Shown: one piece after another, positions 23,553 to 32,323 of the stretch
Position numbering within the stretch: position 1 is the first letter of the stretch
Layout of the letters: each line of letters opens with the position of its first letter
Source: JBEKOF01 sp049513975
Lineage (GTDB): Bacteria; Verrucomicrobiota; Verrucomicrobiia; Limisphaerales; Palsa-1400
Direction of reading: 5' to 3'
DNA: 35,545 nucleotides
Assembly: GCA_049513975.1 (NCBI GenBank)
Contig: JBEKVM010000046.1
Span: 1-35,545 of the forward strand
The notes under the pieces: model-generated
What the model saw: only the letters and a program-made list of their open reading frames with translations
Told to the model about the DNA's origin: nothing
Databases searched by the model: none
Program-made: the position numbers and the translations under genes

Positions 23553-26500
23553 TCACTGTGGGACCAGAATGAATGCTCCGCTTTGGTTGGTGCCCAAAAA
23601 ATAGCCGGCGGCGTTCGTCTGGTTTTGCAGTAGCACTCCATTCACTTTGATCGTTTGCTTCGCATTGGTCGGGTTCAGGAAACTACCGGAGATCAAACCT
23701 GCTTTGGTCGTGTTCGTCAACGTCAGTCCGTTCGTGTTTTCGGCAGTATGCGGGACGGTGATCGTGTTGTTTGACGCCCATGTGATTTGGTTGATGATGC
23801 TGAACGGCAAGTTGCCCCCCTCCAATATCACTTGCGCGTTGGTCAAGCTGAGGAGCGGCTTGTTGGTCGCAGTGTAAAGAGAGCCAATGACGGTCGTCTG
23901 CTGGTTGGTGAAGCCGGAACGATAAACGGCCGTTTTGGCGGAATTGGTGGCGTTGATCCAGCTTATGAATGGAGCGGAAACAATGGTATGGTTGGTGAAA
24001 TAATTCCATCCCCACAGCGATCCTGCGCCGTTGTAAAGAGGCACGTAGAACGGCCAAAAGCCGTCCTTTGAGACGACGCTGGATCGGCTGACTGACGTTG
24101 TTCCATCCGCCAAACCCCCGGCAAAGGCGATGTTTCCTGACGCATCCAGCGTGACCGTCCCGTAGCTGGTCCCAAACGGGCCGACGGTCGGGTCGTTCGT
24201 GCCGGGAACTATGAGCGTGTACTGGCCTTGGTAGTTGGTTGCCTTATGCGTGGAGTTGAAAACGGACTGGTCGCCGTGCAGCATGGCTACGAACGAGCCG
24301 TCACTCACTGTCCCATGCAGCGACCGGTCCGCCAAGTCCAATTGCAAAGATGCGGTCAACGGATTCCCGCCGTGCCGGGTCGAATGAACTTGTGCCGCCC
24401 CGCTGACATCGAACTTCCCATTGATGAGCGGGATCGTTTCCGAACCTAAAAAGAAATTGCCCGACAACACGCCGCTGCTGGTCACATTGACCGTGAAGGA
24501 GCCGGAGTTGGTTTGTTGGTGCGGCGGGTTGGCTGGCGCAAAGAGTCCGTTGTACGCGCCCTGGGCTGCGAGGAAGAGGTTGGTGACGAAGTTGCCTTCG
24601 ATCACGAGGTTGGATTGCATGGGGAACGTGTACGAAAGATTGGTGCTCAGGACGGCGTAAGGTGTCGCTGTGCCTCCGACCCAATTGGAGAAAATCCAAT
24701 TATGCCCCGGATTGGCGGTCAGGGTGTAGTTGGTGCCGACGGCCAGCAATTTGCCGTTGTCAACTGGGGTTATGCCACCAAGACCGTTTGTTTGCACGGT
24801 GAGCACGGCGCTGGGGATATAGAGAAAAGAGACCTTGTTGGTCGGCGAATTGTTGCCGCTGCTGTCCCTCGAATACGCCCAAAGCACGTTGGTGCCGCGT
24901 AACAAGGTCAAATTGGCCGTCCAATTGCTCGCGCCGTTGGTCATCGTCGCTGCCGTCCAACTGTTGCTGTTCAGTTGAAAATACACCGAAGCCACAGCCA
25001 CATTGTCGCTGGCCGTCCCCTTCACGGTGAACGTGCTGTTGCTCCACCGCTGATTGCCTACGGGGGAAGTGATGGCGATGCTGGGCGGCATCACGTCCAC
25101 AAAGTTAGCAATCAGAGTCAAATTCGACGCCATCCGGAAGGTCAGCTTCGGTTGGTTAGTCGGGAAACTGCCCGTCCAATTTGTGAAGGCAAAGCCCTTC
25201 CCAGGTACGGGTGCAGCCGTCATGGAGAAATTTTGCCCAACCTGCAAAAACTGGCCGTTGTAATTGGGGCTGACCGTTCCTTTGCCATTTGTCTGAACTA
25301 TCAGTGGAGCGGTGACGACGTAAACAAAACTAACCGTGTTGGTGGCCGAGACGTTCCCGCTGGTGTCCAGGGAATATGCCGCCAGCGTATTAGTTCCGGA
25401 CACCAAGGAGGACAGATTTGCCGTCCAGTTGCTCCCGTTATTGGTCAGTGTTGCGAAATTCCATCCAGACGAATTGAGTTGGTACAGCACGGAACCAACC
25501 GTGACGTTGTCCGAAGCGGTCCCGCTTGCCAAAACGACACCGTTGCTCAACTGCTGCCCCGAACGCGGCGTTGAAATCCCAACTTTTGGCGGCGTCGTGT
25601 CGCCGGCCACAGCAACCGTCTCCGTTGAACTGAGACCGGTGCTGCTGATCGCTGACACCTCGTAGCTGATATACTTCCCCGCCGCAACTTTGACCGTTGG
25701 CTCCACGTAGATTCCCACTCCTGAACTTACGTGACCGACTGTGGCGTAATTTCCTCCTGGCAGAATCGCACGCGAGATGTTGTATTGAACCACATCGCGA
25801 TCATTGTAGCCATCGTCCTCTGATAGTCCCCACATCACAATGTTCGTTCCGTCCGGGCGGAATCGCACCGCCGTGGCAGTGGGAGGTGACGGCGGGCTGC
25901 TTGTCGTGGTCATTGGATATGCGCGCGAAAACGGACTTTCGTTGCCGGAAGTGTCCACGGCGCTCACGGCGATGAAATAATTCGTGCCCAACGCCAAGCC
26001 TCTCAGCATCACGTTCGTGCCGGTCACTTGAACAGGTGAAGGCGTTCCTTCCACGGCTGCCACTCCGTTCCAAGGCGGGCCGACAACGCCGGCACTGTAA
26101 TAAACGCGATATGCCGCAAGGTCAGGTTCCCGGTTCGTTTGCCATGAAACCCAAATCCGGCTTTGTCCAGCGCTGACAACAATGTTTGTTGGCGTCGCAG
26201 GAGGAGTATTGTCAATCACATTGATGGCGGTCGTTCCAAAGGCGTCGCCGGCCACAGAGGCCAGGCTCACATAAGCAACGGTTCCGCTCATCGGAGCCTT
26301 CAAAAACAGGGTCACACCACCATTCGTGCTTATTACCTGAATGCCAGCCAAGTTCGTATCGCAATCCTGGTTCAAAATTTGCACCCCGTTTGCCTTCACG
26401 GTAAAGAGCCAGGGCTGAGAAGCCGCCGCGCCCGTATTCAAGGTGATATTGGTGACGACAATCGTCATCTGTGAAACGCCATCAGCAGCCAATTCGCTAG

Positions 26501-29500
26501 TGCTTGGCACCAACTGGAGATTTCCCGTCGGCATGGGCGGAGCGACGGCAAATGTTCCAAGATTGGTGATTGTGGCAGAAACGATATTGGAAACCGTGTT
26601 TGCCGTGCCGCCCACCAGTTGCCATGAATTGCTGCCGCTCGTAGATGCGTAAATCTGCAAGTTCGTTGGATTCAGCCCCGTTACTTGCGATGGAAGATAT
26701 GAAATTGCCACGGTTCCAGAACCGTTGAACGCATTTGTGCTCTGAAAACGGTAAATGCCGCTGATGCCGTAAATATAATTACTCGAGCCGTCAGGCGGCA
26801 GGTAAGCGGGCTGAATATACGCTGCATCTGCCAACAGGGGTCGCTTTGCTTGAAGCTTGAGGTTTTCAACGCCCTTGGCCCAGGAGGTAATGACCGTCGA
26901 ACCGTCGTTCATGACGCCTTGGCCAAACTGCAATGTCGCGCTCACGCCATTATCCACCACGCCAATGGCATTGTTTACGCCATCGGATATATCAGTGGCC
27001 ACTTGGTTAATGGCCGTGGTAATCGGACTAACAGCGTAAGTGCCCCATTGGGCAATCATGGAAGCCCAGGATTGACTCGGCAGATTACCGGCCCTCAGGG
27101 CGAAATACGATTCCGTTGGCCAGTACAAAGTGGTTCCACGCTGCAATAACGATCCTCGTTCGTTGACCTTTTCCGCGCCGATGTCGAATTCCGCGTCGAA
27201 ACTGACCCCAAGACCCAAATCGAGATCCGCATTCACGTCCAAGTTTTGTTGCTCCGCATACACCGACCAACTGTAATTCGGGACGACGACCCCGTTTGTC
27301 GCCTCAAATCTTTCGGTGAATGTTCGATTATAGTTACCATACAATGCCGCAGGGTCGTATAGCTGCCATGCCACGAGAGGATTCTGTTCCCCTTGGCCCA
27401 ATGAAAGCTGTCTCACAAGCTCTGTCCGGTATGGGCTGCTTTGTCCCGTGCGGGTCCAACTCTTGTTGAGCAACTCTATATTCTCACTCGTTTGCCATTG
27501 AAAAGCCACGGAGCCTGCGCCAAGACTTGTGTCCCCAATGCCCAAAGATGGCGCCACATTGATCATGGCTGTGCCACCACCTGCCACCCCGACGGTGGAT
27601 GCCGATTCCGGCGCACTTCCGAACGATGCCTCATGCCCGAAAATAGCTTCCTCATCTGCCGAAAACGCCGCATCGCAATTGAGATGCACCGGGCCAACAA
27701 TCGCAGCGTTTAGCGTTATGCCACCACTCATGTCGCCGCCTGCCTGCACGTCTCCTTCCACGCACTGTAAATTTGAATTCAAGAACTTCCCCTCAATGCT
27801 ATTTTCCACGTACCTGTAAAATGCCTGCTGCGGCCCTGGTACTCCGGCTATCACGTTTCCCAAATCCACGTACAGTTTCAGCGCGTTCTGTTCGGGATCG
27901 GTGCTGTTCGGATCGAAAGTAAAGCTGGAACGTAGGGCAATCCCTGCGAACGCATTTGCTCCAATGGACGCCTGATTCCCAGCGGAAAAACTCAGATTGG
28001 CTGAAGAGACCGAAAGAGATGAGCCAACATTTGCTCCCACACCGGCTGAAACATCGAGCATCTCACGTCGGGTGATGGTCTCGCTTGCCACGGGGCCACC
28101 GACGAGCTTGTGCCGCAATTCGCTCTCCCCGGACGTGTCGAAACCCGCCGTAAGAAAATCCCCGACGCCTAATCCCGCGCCCAATTTCTGTTTCCAAACG
28201 TAATCGAATTCCGACAAGACCACCTGAGCTTGGAACTGCTGCTGGACTTTGCCGGAGACCTTAAGTTGCACTAATTGAAGCTGACCGACTGTTCCCAATG
28301 CCGATGCGGGAATTCGCACTCGCACAATCCCGTCCGCATCGGAAACACCGGCGGTCGCTCCGGGCCAGTACGTTGAAACGTCTCCACTCTGATCAATCGC
28401 GGCGCCACCCGAAATCTGGACGGAGACCGGCACGTTTCCCGCCGCTTGCCCTGCCGAGTCCACCATCAAATAATAACGATACGCAACCCCGTTCTGCTGC
28501 ACCGTTGTAACAGCGGGATTTACGTCCGGTGCCAGCGGTTCAAGAGTGGATTGTCCCGTTGACTCCGTAAGCGAAATGTCCCCCAGATCCTTGTTGCCGG
28601 AACCCACATCTATTTTCGTGAGTCGAGCGGAAGCATAACCAGAGGCGGAAACATCCACGACGTAGCCTGTTCCAGCCGGAACCCCCGACAAGGCAAACGT
28701 GCCATCACTCGACGTGTCGGTGGCCAAAGAAGTCGTCTCGATATGGACATGCGCGTTTTGGACCGGCGAACCATTTCCCAGAACCCTGCCTGAGAGCGTT
28801 CCAACAACAAGCGACCTCGTGTCCACTGTGAAAATCGGCGAGACGGCTTGCGAATTCAGTGCTGTTAATTGAATGCGCATTTTGGAGGAAATACTGTCAG
28901 GATAATCCAACCCCACGTTCCAGATCAGGTGGCGCTTCCCTCCAACTGTCGCCGGAGTGGTAATGCCATCGCCAGAAATGCTCACCGGTAGGATCGCATA
29001 AGTTGCCCCGCCATCCGTGGAAGCAGAAGCCGATATCGAAACCGGCGATGCGCTTCCATTAAGATCATAATATATATCCACCAAATCATTTCCCGTTTGC
29101 TCTGTCGCGCGAACATTGGAGACAGTGGCTGCGACATTGGGATTTTGCGTCACCGTCACATTCCAACTGCCGGAATTGTCGCTGAAATTATTATCATTGA
29201 CGCTCAGGTACAATTCCCCGCCGCTGCTCGCAATAAAGGTCGTGCCCGTGCCAATTTCAATGGCAGTTCCCGATGATCCCACTTTGCCGACGAGCGACCA
29301 CCACGGTAGAGTCGGTGCAAGAAAGGGCAATGACGTGGTTATGCTACCGACTGGGGAACCAGCAGGGGTCTGATAATCCAACGCACTGGTGCTTTCCTTG
29401 CGCACGTCCAACTCACCTTCAGTGCCCGAATAATCCCCCAGATTTCCAACGCACACACTTCCACTCGCGGAAATCGTAACAATCTCGCCGATGGATAAAC

Positions 29501-31295
29501 TGATCCCCGTATCGTACCACTCGGACGATCCGGGCAGTTGGAAGGACACCGTCGAGACAGTTGGACCCGGTGATTGACTCGACTGTGCAACAAGCGCCAG
29601 ATTGAATCCATATCCAGCCGCGATGGCGACGACGCCGGTTAAATCTGCCGGCACCGTATTCTCACCATAATAGTTGTCCCCCCAAGCCACCACGGTGCCA
29701 TCGTCTTTGAGCGCCAGACTCTGATTCTCTCCGCCCGCGATGCCGATGACGCCACTCAGATTCGCCGGCACGTTGATCTGGTTGTAACTATTGTCTCCCC
29801 AGGCGACGATTGTCCCGTCTGACCGAAGCGCAAGACTGTGATCCTGCCCTGCCGCGATACCGATAACCCCACTCAGATTCGCCGGCACGTTGGTCTCGCC
29901 ATGAGTATTGTCTCCCCAAGCGACGACCGTCCCATCGGATTTGAGCGCTAGACAATGAAACCCTCCTGCCGCGATGCCGACGACGCCACTCAGATTCACC
30001 GGAACATTGGTCTCGCCATAAGTATTGTCTCCCCAGGCGGCAACCATCCCGTCCGACTTGAGCGCCACACTTTGATCCTCTCCCGCTGCAATAGCGACGA
30101 CTCCAGTTAGATTCGCTGGCACCGGAGCTGTCGACTGCCCATATCTAGTGTTCCCCCAAGCAACGACTGTCCCGTCTGACTTAAGCGCCAAACTGTGAAA
30201 ACACCCTGCTGCTATGGCGATGACGCCCGTTAAATTCGCCGGCACCGTCGGGATTCCATTATAAAACATGCCCCACTCGAGGACCGTCCCGTCGGACTTG
30301 AGCAACAGTTCGTAATTCCCCCCTCCAGCGATGGCGACGACGTCACGAAGATACGCCGGCATCGCAGTCGCGCTACAGTAACCGCCTCCCCAAGCGACCA
30401 CCGTCCCGTCAGACTTGAGCGCCAGGCTGTAATATTCCCCCGCCGAGATGGCGATGACGCTGCTCACATTCACTGGAACCGTGGTTTGGCCATCAGAATT
30501 ATTGCTTCCCCAAGCGACGACCGTCCCGTCAGATTTGAGTGCCAGACTGTAATAAGCCCCCGCCGAGATGGCGATGACTCCCGTTAAATTCGCTGGCACG
30601 TTGGTCTCGCCATGAGTATTGTCTCCCCAAGCGACGACCGTCCCATCTGACTTAAGCGCCAGACTGTGAAGATATCCTGCTGCTATGGCGATAACTCCCG
30701 TTAAATTCGCCGGCACGTTGGTCTGGCCATAACCATTCGCTCCCCAAGCGACGACCGTCCCGTCAGATTTGAGGGCCAGCCTGTAATTTTCTCCAACCGA
30801 GATGGCGATGACACCACTGAGATTCGTCGGCCCCTCGCCATTTCCCCAGGCGATCGTTCCGTCCGACTTGAGCGCCAGACTCTGATTATATCCGGCCGCG
30901 ATGGCGATGACGCCCCTCAGATTCACTGGCACCGTGGTTTCGCCATAAGAGTTGTCTCCCCAAGCGACGACCGTCCCATCTGACTTGAGCGCCAGGCTGT
31001 GAGCATATCCCGCCGCGATGGCGATGACTCCGGTCAAATCCGCCGGCACCGTGCTTTCCCCATAATAGTTGTCGCCGCAAGCGACGACCATCCCGTCGGC
31101 TTTGAGCGCCAGACTGTGATTCCCTCCCGCCGCGATAGCAGAGTAGCGTGTTCCTGGCTGCACGTAAGGGATCACTTCAACTCCCCAACTGACGCCAATC
31201 CCCGACGCGCGATTATTGTTTTGCGCATTGCCTTGCGGAATGAATGCAACCGCTAATGCTAACGGCAGAAGAAACACCTTCAAGTTCGCGTTCAT
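23553..31295 (-). CDS. Giant secreted multidomain protein: 13 RCC1 repeats, LecA-like, Fn3/Ig and InlB-type repeats
   Basis: 2,580 aa with a signal peptide (MNANLKVFLLPLALAVAFIPQGNAQ). Residues about 52-575 hold 13 RCC1-type repeats of about 39 aa (HSLALKSDGTVVAWGDN...VPANLTGVIAIAAG). About 580-717 resembles LecA/PA-IL lectins (WYDTGISLSIGEIVTISASG, LVGKVG, LYLSVNDNNFSDNSGSW). A Verrucomicrobia-style beta domain (722-815, DIYYDLNGSASPVSI) and a carboxypeptidase-regulatory-like domain (830-912) follow, then about 750 residues of no recognised family. Two Fn3-like domains (about 1695-1900), then two Ig-like plus InlB B-repeat pairs (about 1900-2235), and a C-terminal beta domain close it. No LPXTG or PEP-CTERM anchor is seen. 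ATG at 31295 overlaps the preceding stop as ATGA. A surface adhesin or carbohydrate-binding role is inferred. Confidence 0.85.
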   Translation of the reverse strand: MNANLKVFLLPLALAVAFIPQGNAQNNNRASGIGVSWGVEVIPYVQPGTRYSAIAAGGNHSLALKADGMVVACGDNYYGESTVPADLTGVIAIAAGYAHSLALKSDGTVVAWGDNSYGETTVPVNLRGVIAIAAGYNQSLALKSDGTIAWGNGEGPTNLSGVIAISVGENYRLALKSDGTVVAWGANGYGQTNVPANLTGVIAIAAGYLHSLALKSDGTVVAWGDNTHGETNVPANLTGVIAISAGAYYSLALKSDGTVVAWGSNNSDGQTTVPVNVSSVIAISAGEYYSLALKSDGTVVAWGGGYCSATAMPAYLRDVVAIAGGGNYELLLKSDGTVLEWGMFYNGIPTVPANLTGVIAIAAGCFHSLALKSDGTVVAWGNTRYGQSTAPVPANLTGVVAIAAGEDQSVALKSDGMVAAWGDNTYGETNVPVNLSGVVGIAAGGFHCLALKSDGTVVAWGDNTHGETNVPANLSGVIGIAAGQDHSLALRSDGTIVAWGDNSYNQINVPANLSGVIGIAGGENQSLALKDDGTVVAWGDNYYGENTVPADLTGVVAIAAGYGFNLALVAQSSQSPGPTVSTVSFQLPGSSEWYDTGISLSIGEIVTISASGSVCVGNLGDYSGTEGELDVRKESTSALDYQTPAGSPVGSITTSLPFLAPTLPWWSLVGKVGSSGTAIEIGTGTTFIASSGGELYLSVNDNNFSDNSGSWNVTVTQNPNVAATVSNVRATEQTGNDLVDIYYDLNGSASPVSISASASTDGGATYAILPVSISGDGITTPATVGGKRHLIWNVGLDYPDSISSKMRIQLTALNSQAVSPIFTVDTRSLVVGTLSGRVLGNGSPVQNAHVHIETTSLATDTSSDGTFALSGVPAGTGYVVDVSASGYASARLTKIDVGSGNKDLGDISLTESTGQSTLEPLAPDVNPAVTTVQQNGVAYRYYLMVDSAGQAAGNVPVSVQISGGAAIDQSGDVSTYWPGATAGVSDADGIVRVRIPASALGTVGQLQLVQLKVSGKVQQQFQAQVVLSEFDYVWKQKLGAGLGVGDFLTAGFDTSGESELRHKLVGGPVASETITRREMLDVSAGVGANVGSSLSVSSANLSFSAGNQASIGANAFAGIALRSSFTFDPNSTDPEQNALKLYVDLGNVIAGVPGPQQAFYRYVENSIEGKFLNSNLQCVEGDVQAGGDMSGGITLNAAIVGPVHLNCDAAFSADEEAIFGHEASFGSAPESASTVGVAGGGTAMINVAPSLGIGDTSLGAGSVAFQWQTSENIELLNKSWTRTGQSSPYRTELVRQLSLGQGEQNPLVAWQLYDPAALYGNYNRTFTERFEATNGVVVPNYSWSVYAEQQNLDVNADLDLGLGVSFDAEFDIGAEKVNERGSLLQRGTTLYWPTESYFALRAGNLPSQSWASMIAQWGTYAVSPITTAINQVATDISDGVNNAIGVVDNGVSATLQFGQGVMNDGSTVITSWAKGVENLKLQAKRPLLADAAYIQPAYLPPDGSSNYIYGISGIYRFQSTNAFNGSGTVAISYLPSQVTGLNPTNLQIYASTSGSNSWQLVGGTANTVSNIVSATITNLGTFAVAPPMPTGNLQLVPSTSELAADGVSQMTIVVTNITLNTGAAASQPWLFTVKANGVQILNQDCDTNLAGIQVISTNGGVTLFLKAPMSGTVAYVSLASVAGDAFGTTAINVIDNTPPATPTNIVVSAGQSRIWVSWQTNREPDLAAYRVYYSAGVVGPPWNGVAAVEGTPSPVQVTGTNVMLRGLALGTNYFIAVSAVDTSGNESPFSRAYPMTTTSSPPSPPTATAVRFRPDGTNIVMWGLSEDDGYNDRDVVQYNISRAILPGGNYATVGHVSSGVGIYVEPTVKVAAGKYISYEVSAISSTGLSSTETVAVAGDTTPPKVGISTPRSGQQLSNGVVLASGTASDNVTVGSVLYQLNSSGWNFATLTNNGSNWTANLSSLVSGTNTLAAYSLDTSGNVSATNTVSFVYVVTAPLIVQTNGKGTVSPNYNGQFLQVGQNFSMTAAPVPGKGFAFTNWTGSFPTNQPKLTFRMASNLTLIANFVDVMPPSIAITSPVGNQRWSNSTFTVKGTASDNVAVASVYFQLNSNSWTAATMTNGASNWTANLTLLRGTNVLWAYSRDSSGNNSPTNKVSFLYIPSAVLTVQTNGLGGITPVDNGKLLAVGTNYTLTANPGHNWIFSNWVGGTATPYAVLSTNLSYTFPMQSNLVIEGNFVTNLFLAAQGAYNGLFAPANPPHQQTNSGSFTVNVTSSGVLSGNFFLGSETIPLINGKFDVSGAAQVHSTRHGGNPLTASLQLDLADRSLHGTVSDGSFVAMLHGDQSVFNSTHKATNYQGQYTLIVPGTNDPTVGPFGTSYGTVTLDASGNIAFAGGLADGTTSVSRSSVVSKDGFWPFYVPLYNGAGSLWGWNYFTNHTIVSAPFISWINATNSAKTAVYRSGFTNQQTTVIGSLYTATNKPLLSLTNAQVILEGGNLPFSIINQITWASNNTITVPHTAENTNGLTLTNTTKAGLISGSFLNPTNAKQTIKVNGVLLQNQTNAAGYFLGTNQSGAFILVPQ
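29590..31145 (-). repeat. Tandem 117-bp coding repeats (RCC1 units)
   Basis: Thirteen direct repeats encode the RCC1 units of the giant protein. One unit lacks several residues (the AWGNGEGPTNLSG unit near 30830) and two have insertions, but neighbouring units share long identical DNA blocks such as CCCCAAGCGACGACCGTCCC. Copy number may vary by recombination. Confidence 0.85.
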
Positions 31296-31984
31296 ATCTT
31301 TTTTCGATCGTTTTTATCATCGGTCAACTGCCCGCTCAATTGGCGCTCAGACGATGATTCATTGTTGTCAGAAGATGTGGTGATGTTTGATGGTCCTGGT
31401 CTTAGCCTTCGCACGAATCCGGTTAGACCGCCACCATGCCGCATTTCCCAAACGAGCAGTTCCTCGCCAGCGCGGAAATTGATCTCCCGTTCGAGTTCTT
31501 CAACCCTTTTCGCAACCTTGGCAATGTTTCCGAACGTCGTCCACGCTCCAAGCAGAATCGCCAACACAACCGCAACGAAACCGACCCAAAAATTAGAATC
31601 GGGTTTCGCCTGTATGAGCCACACGAATAGTGCCGCCCCAACAGCAATAAGTTGCCAGCCATGATTCGTTCTCGCGAGAATTTCCTGTCGCAATGTATCA
31701 TATTCGTGCAGCAGGATCGAAATCTTATCCTTTTCGCTGAATAATTCTGGTTTCGGCGATTTTGGGCCGGCAATCCCCGCCGCAGCAGAATTATCCGTTT
31801 TGCCAGAGCGGGCATTTGCCACCACTGTCGCCTCGCTCGCAGATTTGGATGTTGGTTGCGATTCCACGATTGCAATTCCGAGGAACTGACTTGGAGACGG
31901 GTCATTCGGCTCGGTCACTTTGATCCTTGCCCCAAGCATTTCCGACTTAATCACATAGCACCGCACGGCAAAGACATCAAACAC
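31292..31984 (-). CDS. Two-helix membrane protein of unknown function
   Basis: 230 aa. A low-complexity N-terminal region (1-85) is followed by a helix with EYDTLRQEILARTNHG, two transmembrane segments (about 107-124, WQLIAVGAALFVWLIQA; about 130-150, VGFVAVVLAILLGAWTTFG) and a helix containing VEELEREINFRAGEELLVWEMRHGG. The E-x-LR-E-I-x-R helix, paired membrane segments and final acidic helix ending in L-x-WE recall two-TM proteins from bacterial conflict systems (SLATT-like), but this is similarity of pattern only. The C-terminus is a charged disordered tail. GTG at 31984 follows AGGA by 11 bases. It is first in the operon, its stop overlapping the giant gene's start, and is divergent from the XRE gene by 88 bp. 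Confidence 0.7.
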   Translation of the reverse strand: MFDVFAVRCYVIKSEMLGARIKVTEPNDPSPSQFLGIAIVESQPTSKSASEATVVANARSGKTDNSAAAGIAGPKSPKPELFSEKDKISILLHEYDTLRQEILARTNHGWQLIAVGAALFVWLIQAKPDSNFWVGFVAVVLAILLGAWTTFGNIAKVAKRVEELEREINFRAGEELLVWEMRHGGGLTGFVRRLRPGPSNITTSSDNNESSSERQLSGQLTDDKNDRKKI

Positions 31985-32072
31985 GTCTCGGTCGTTCCTG
32001 TCAAAGTCTCATTGTGCAGATTACGCCCCATTGGGCGGTGTAAAGCAAGCAAAATCTACGGCCTAATAGGGC

Positions 32073-32300
32073 GTGTCTCGAAAAGGCCCGAAACTGCCAG
32101 AACTCGCCAAATTCGGCGCCAACGTGCGCCGTGAGCGGGTTGCGCGCGGATTCACCCAGGAAAAGCTCGCTGAATTGGTGGACGTGAATCCCCGGACCAT
32201 CCAGAAAATCGAAGCCGGCCAACTCAACATCCTGTTCACCACCATCTTGCGTATGCAGGCAGCCTTGGCTTGCTCCTGGGATTCCCTGATGCGCCCCTGA
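32073..32300 (+). CDS. XRE-family helix-turn-helix regulator
   Basis: A 75-aa single-domain DNA-binding protein: FGANVRRERVARGFTQEKLAELVDVNPRTIQKIEAG is a standard XRE (Cro/C1-type) helix-turn-helix covering residues 14-49. The proposed start is GTG at 32073. Being divergent from the membrane-protein operon with an 88-bp shared region, it is the natural candidate to regulate that operon and itself. It ends 23 bp from the stop of the convergent TPR gene. Confidence 0.85.
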   Translation: MSRKGPKLPELAKFGANVRRERVARGFTQEKLAELVDVNPRTIQKIEAGQLNILFTTILRMQAALACSWDSLMRP

Positions 32301-32323
32301 CGGCCAAAAGCAGCACTCCTCCC

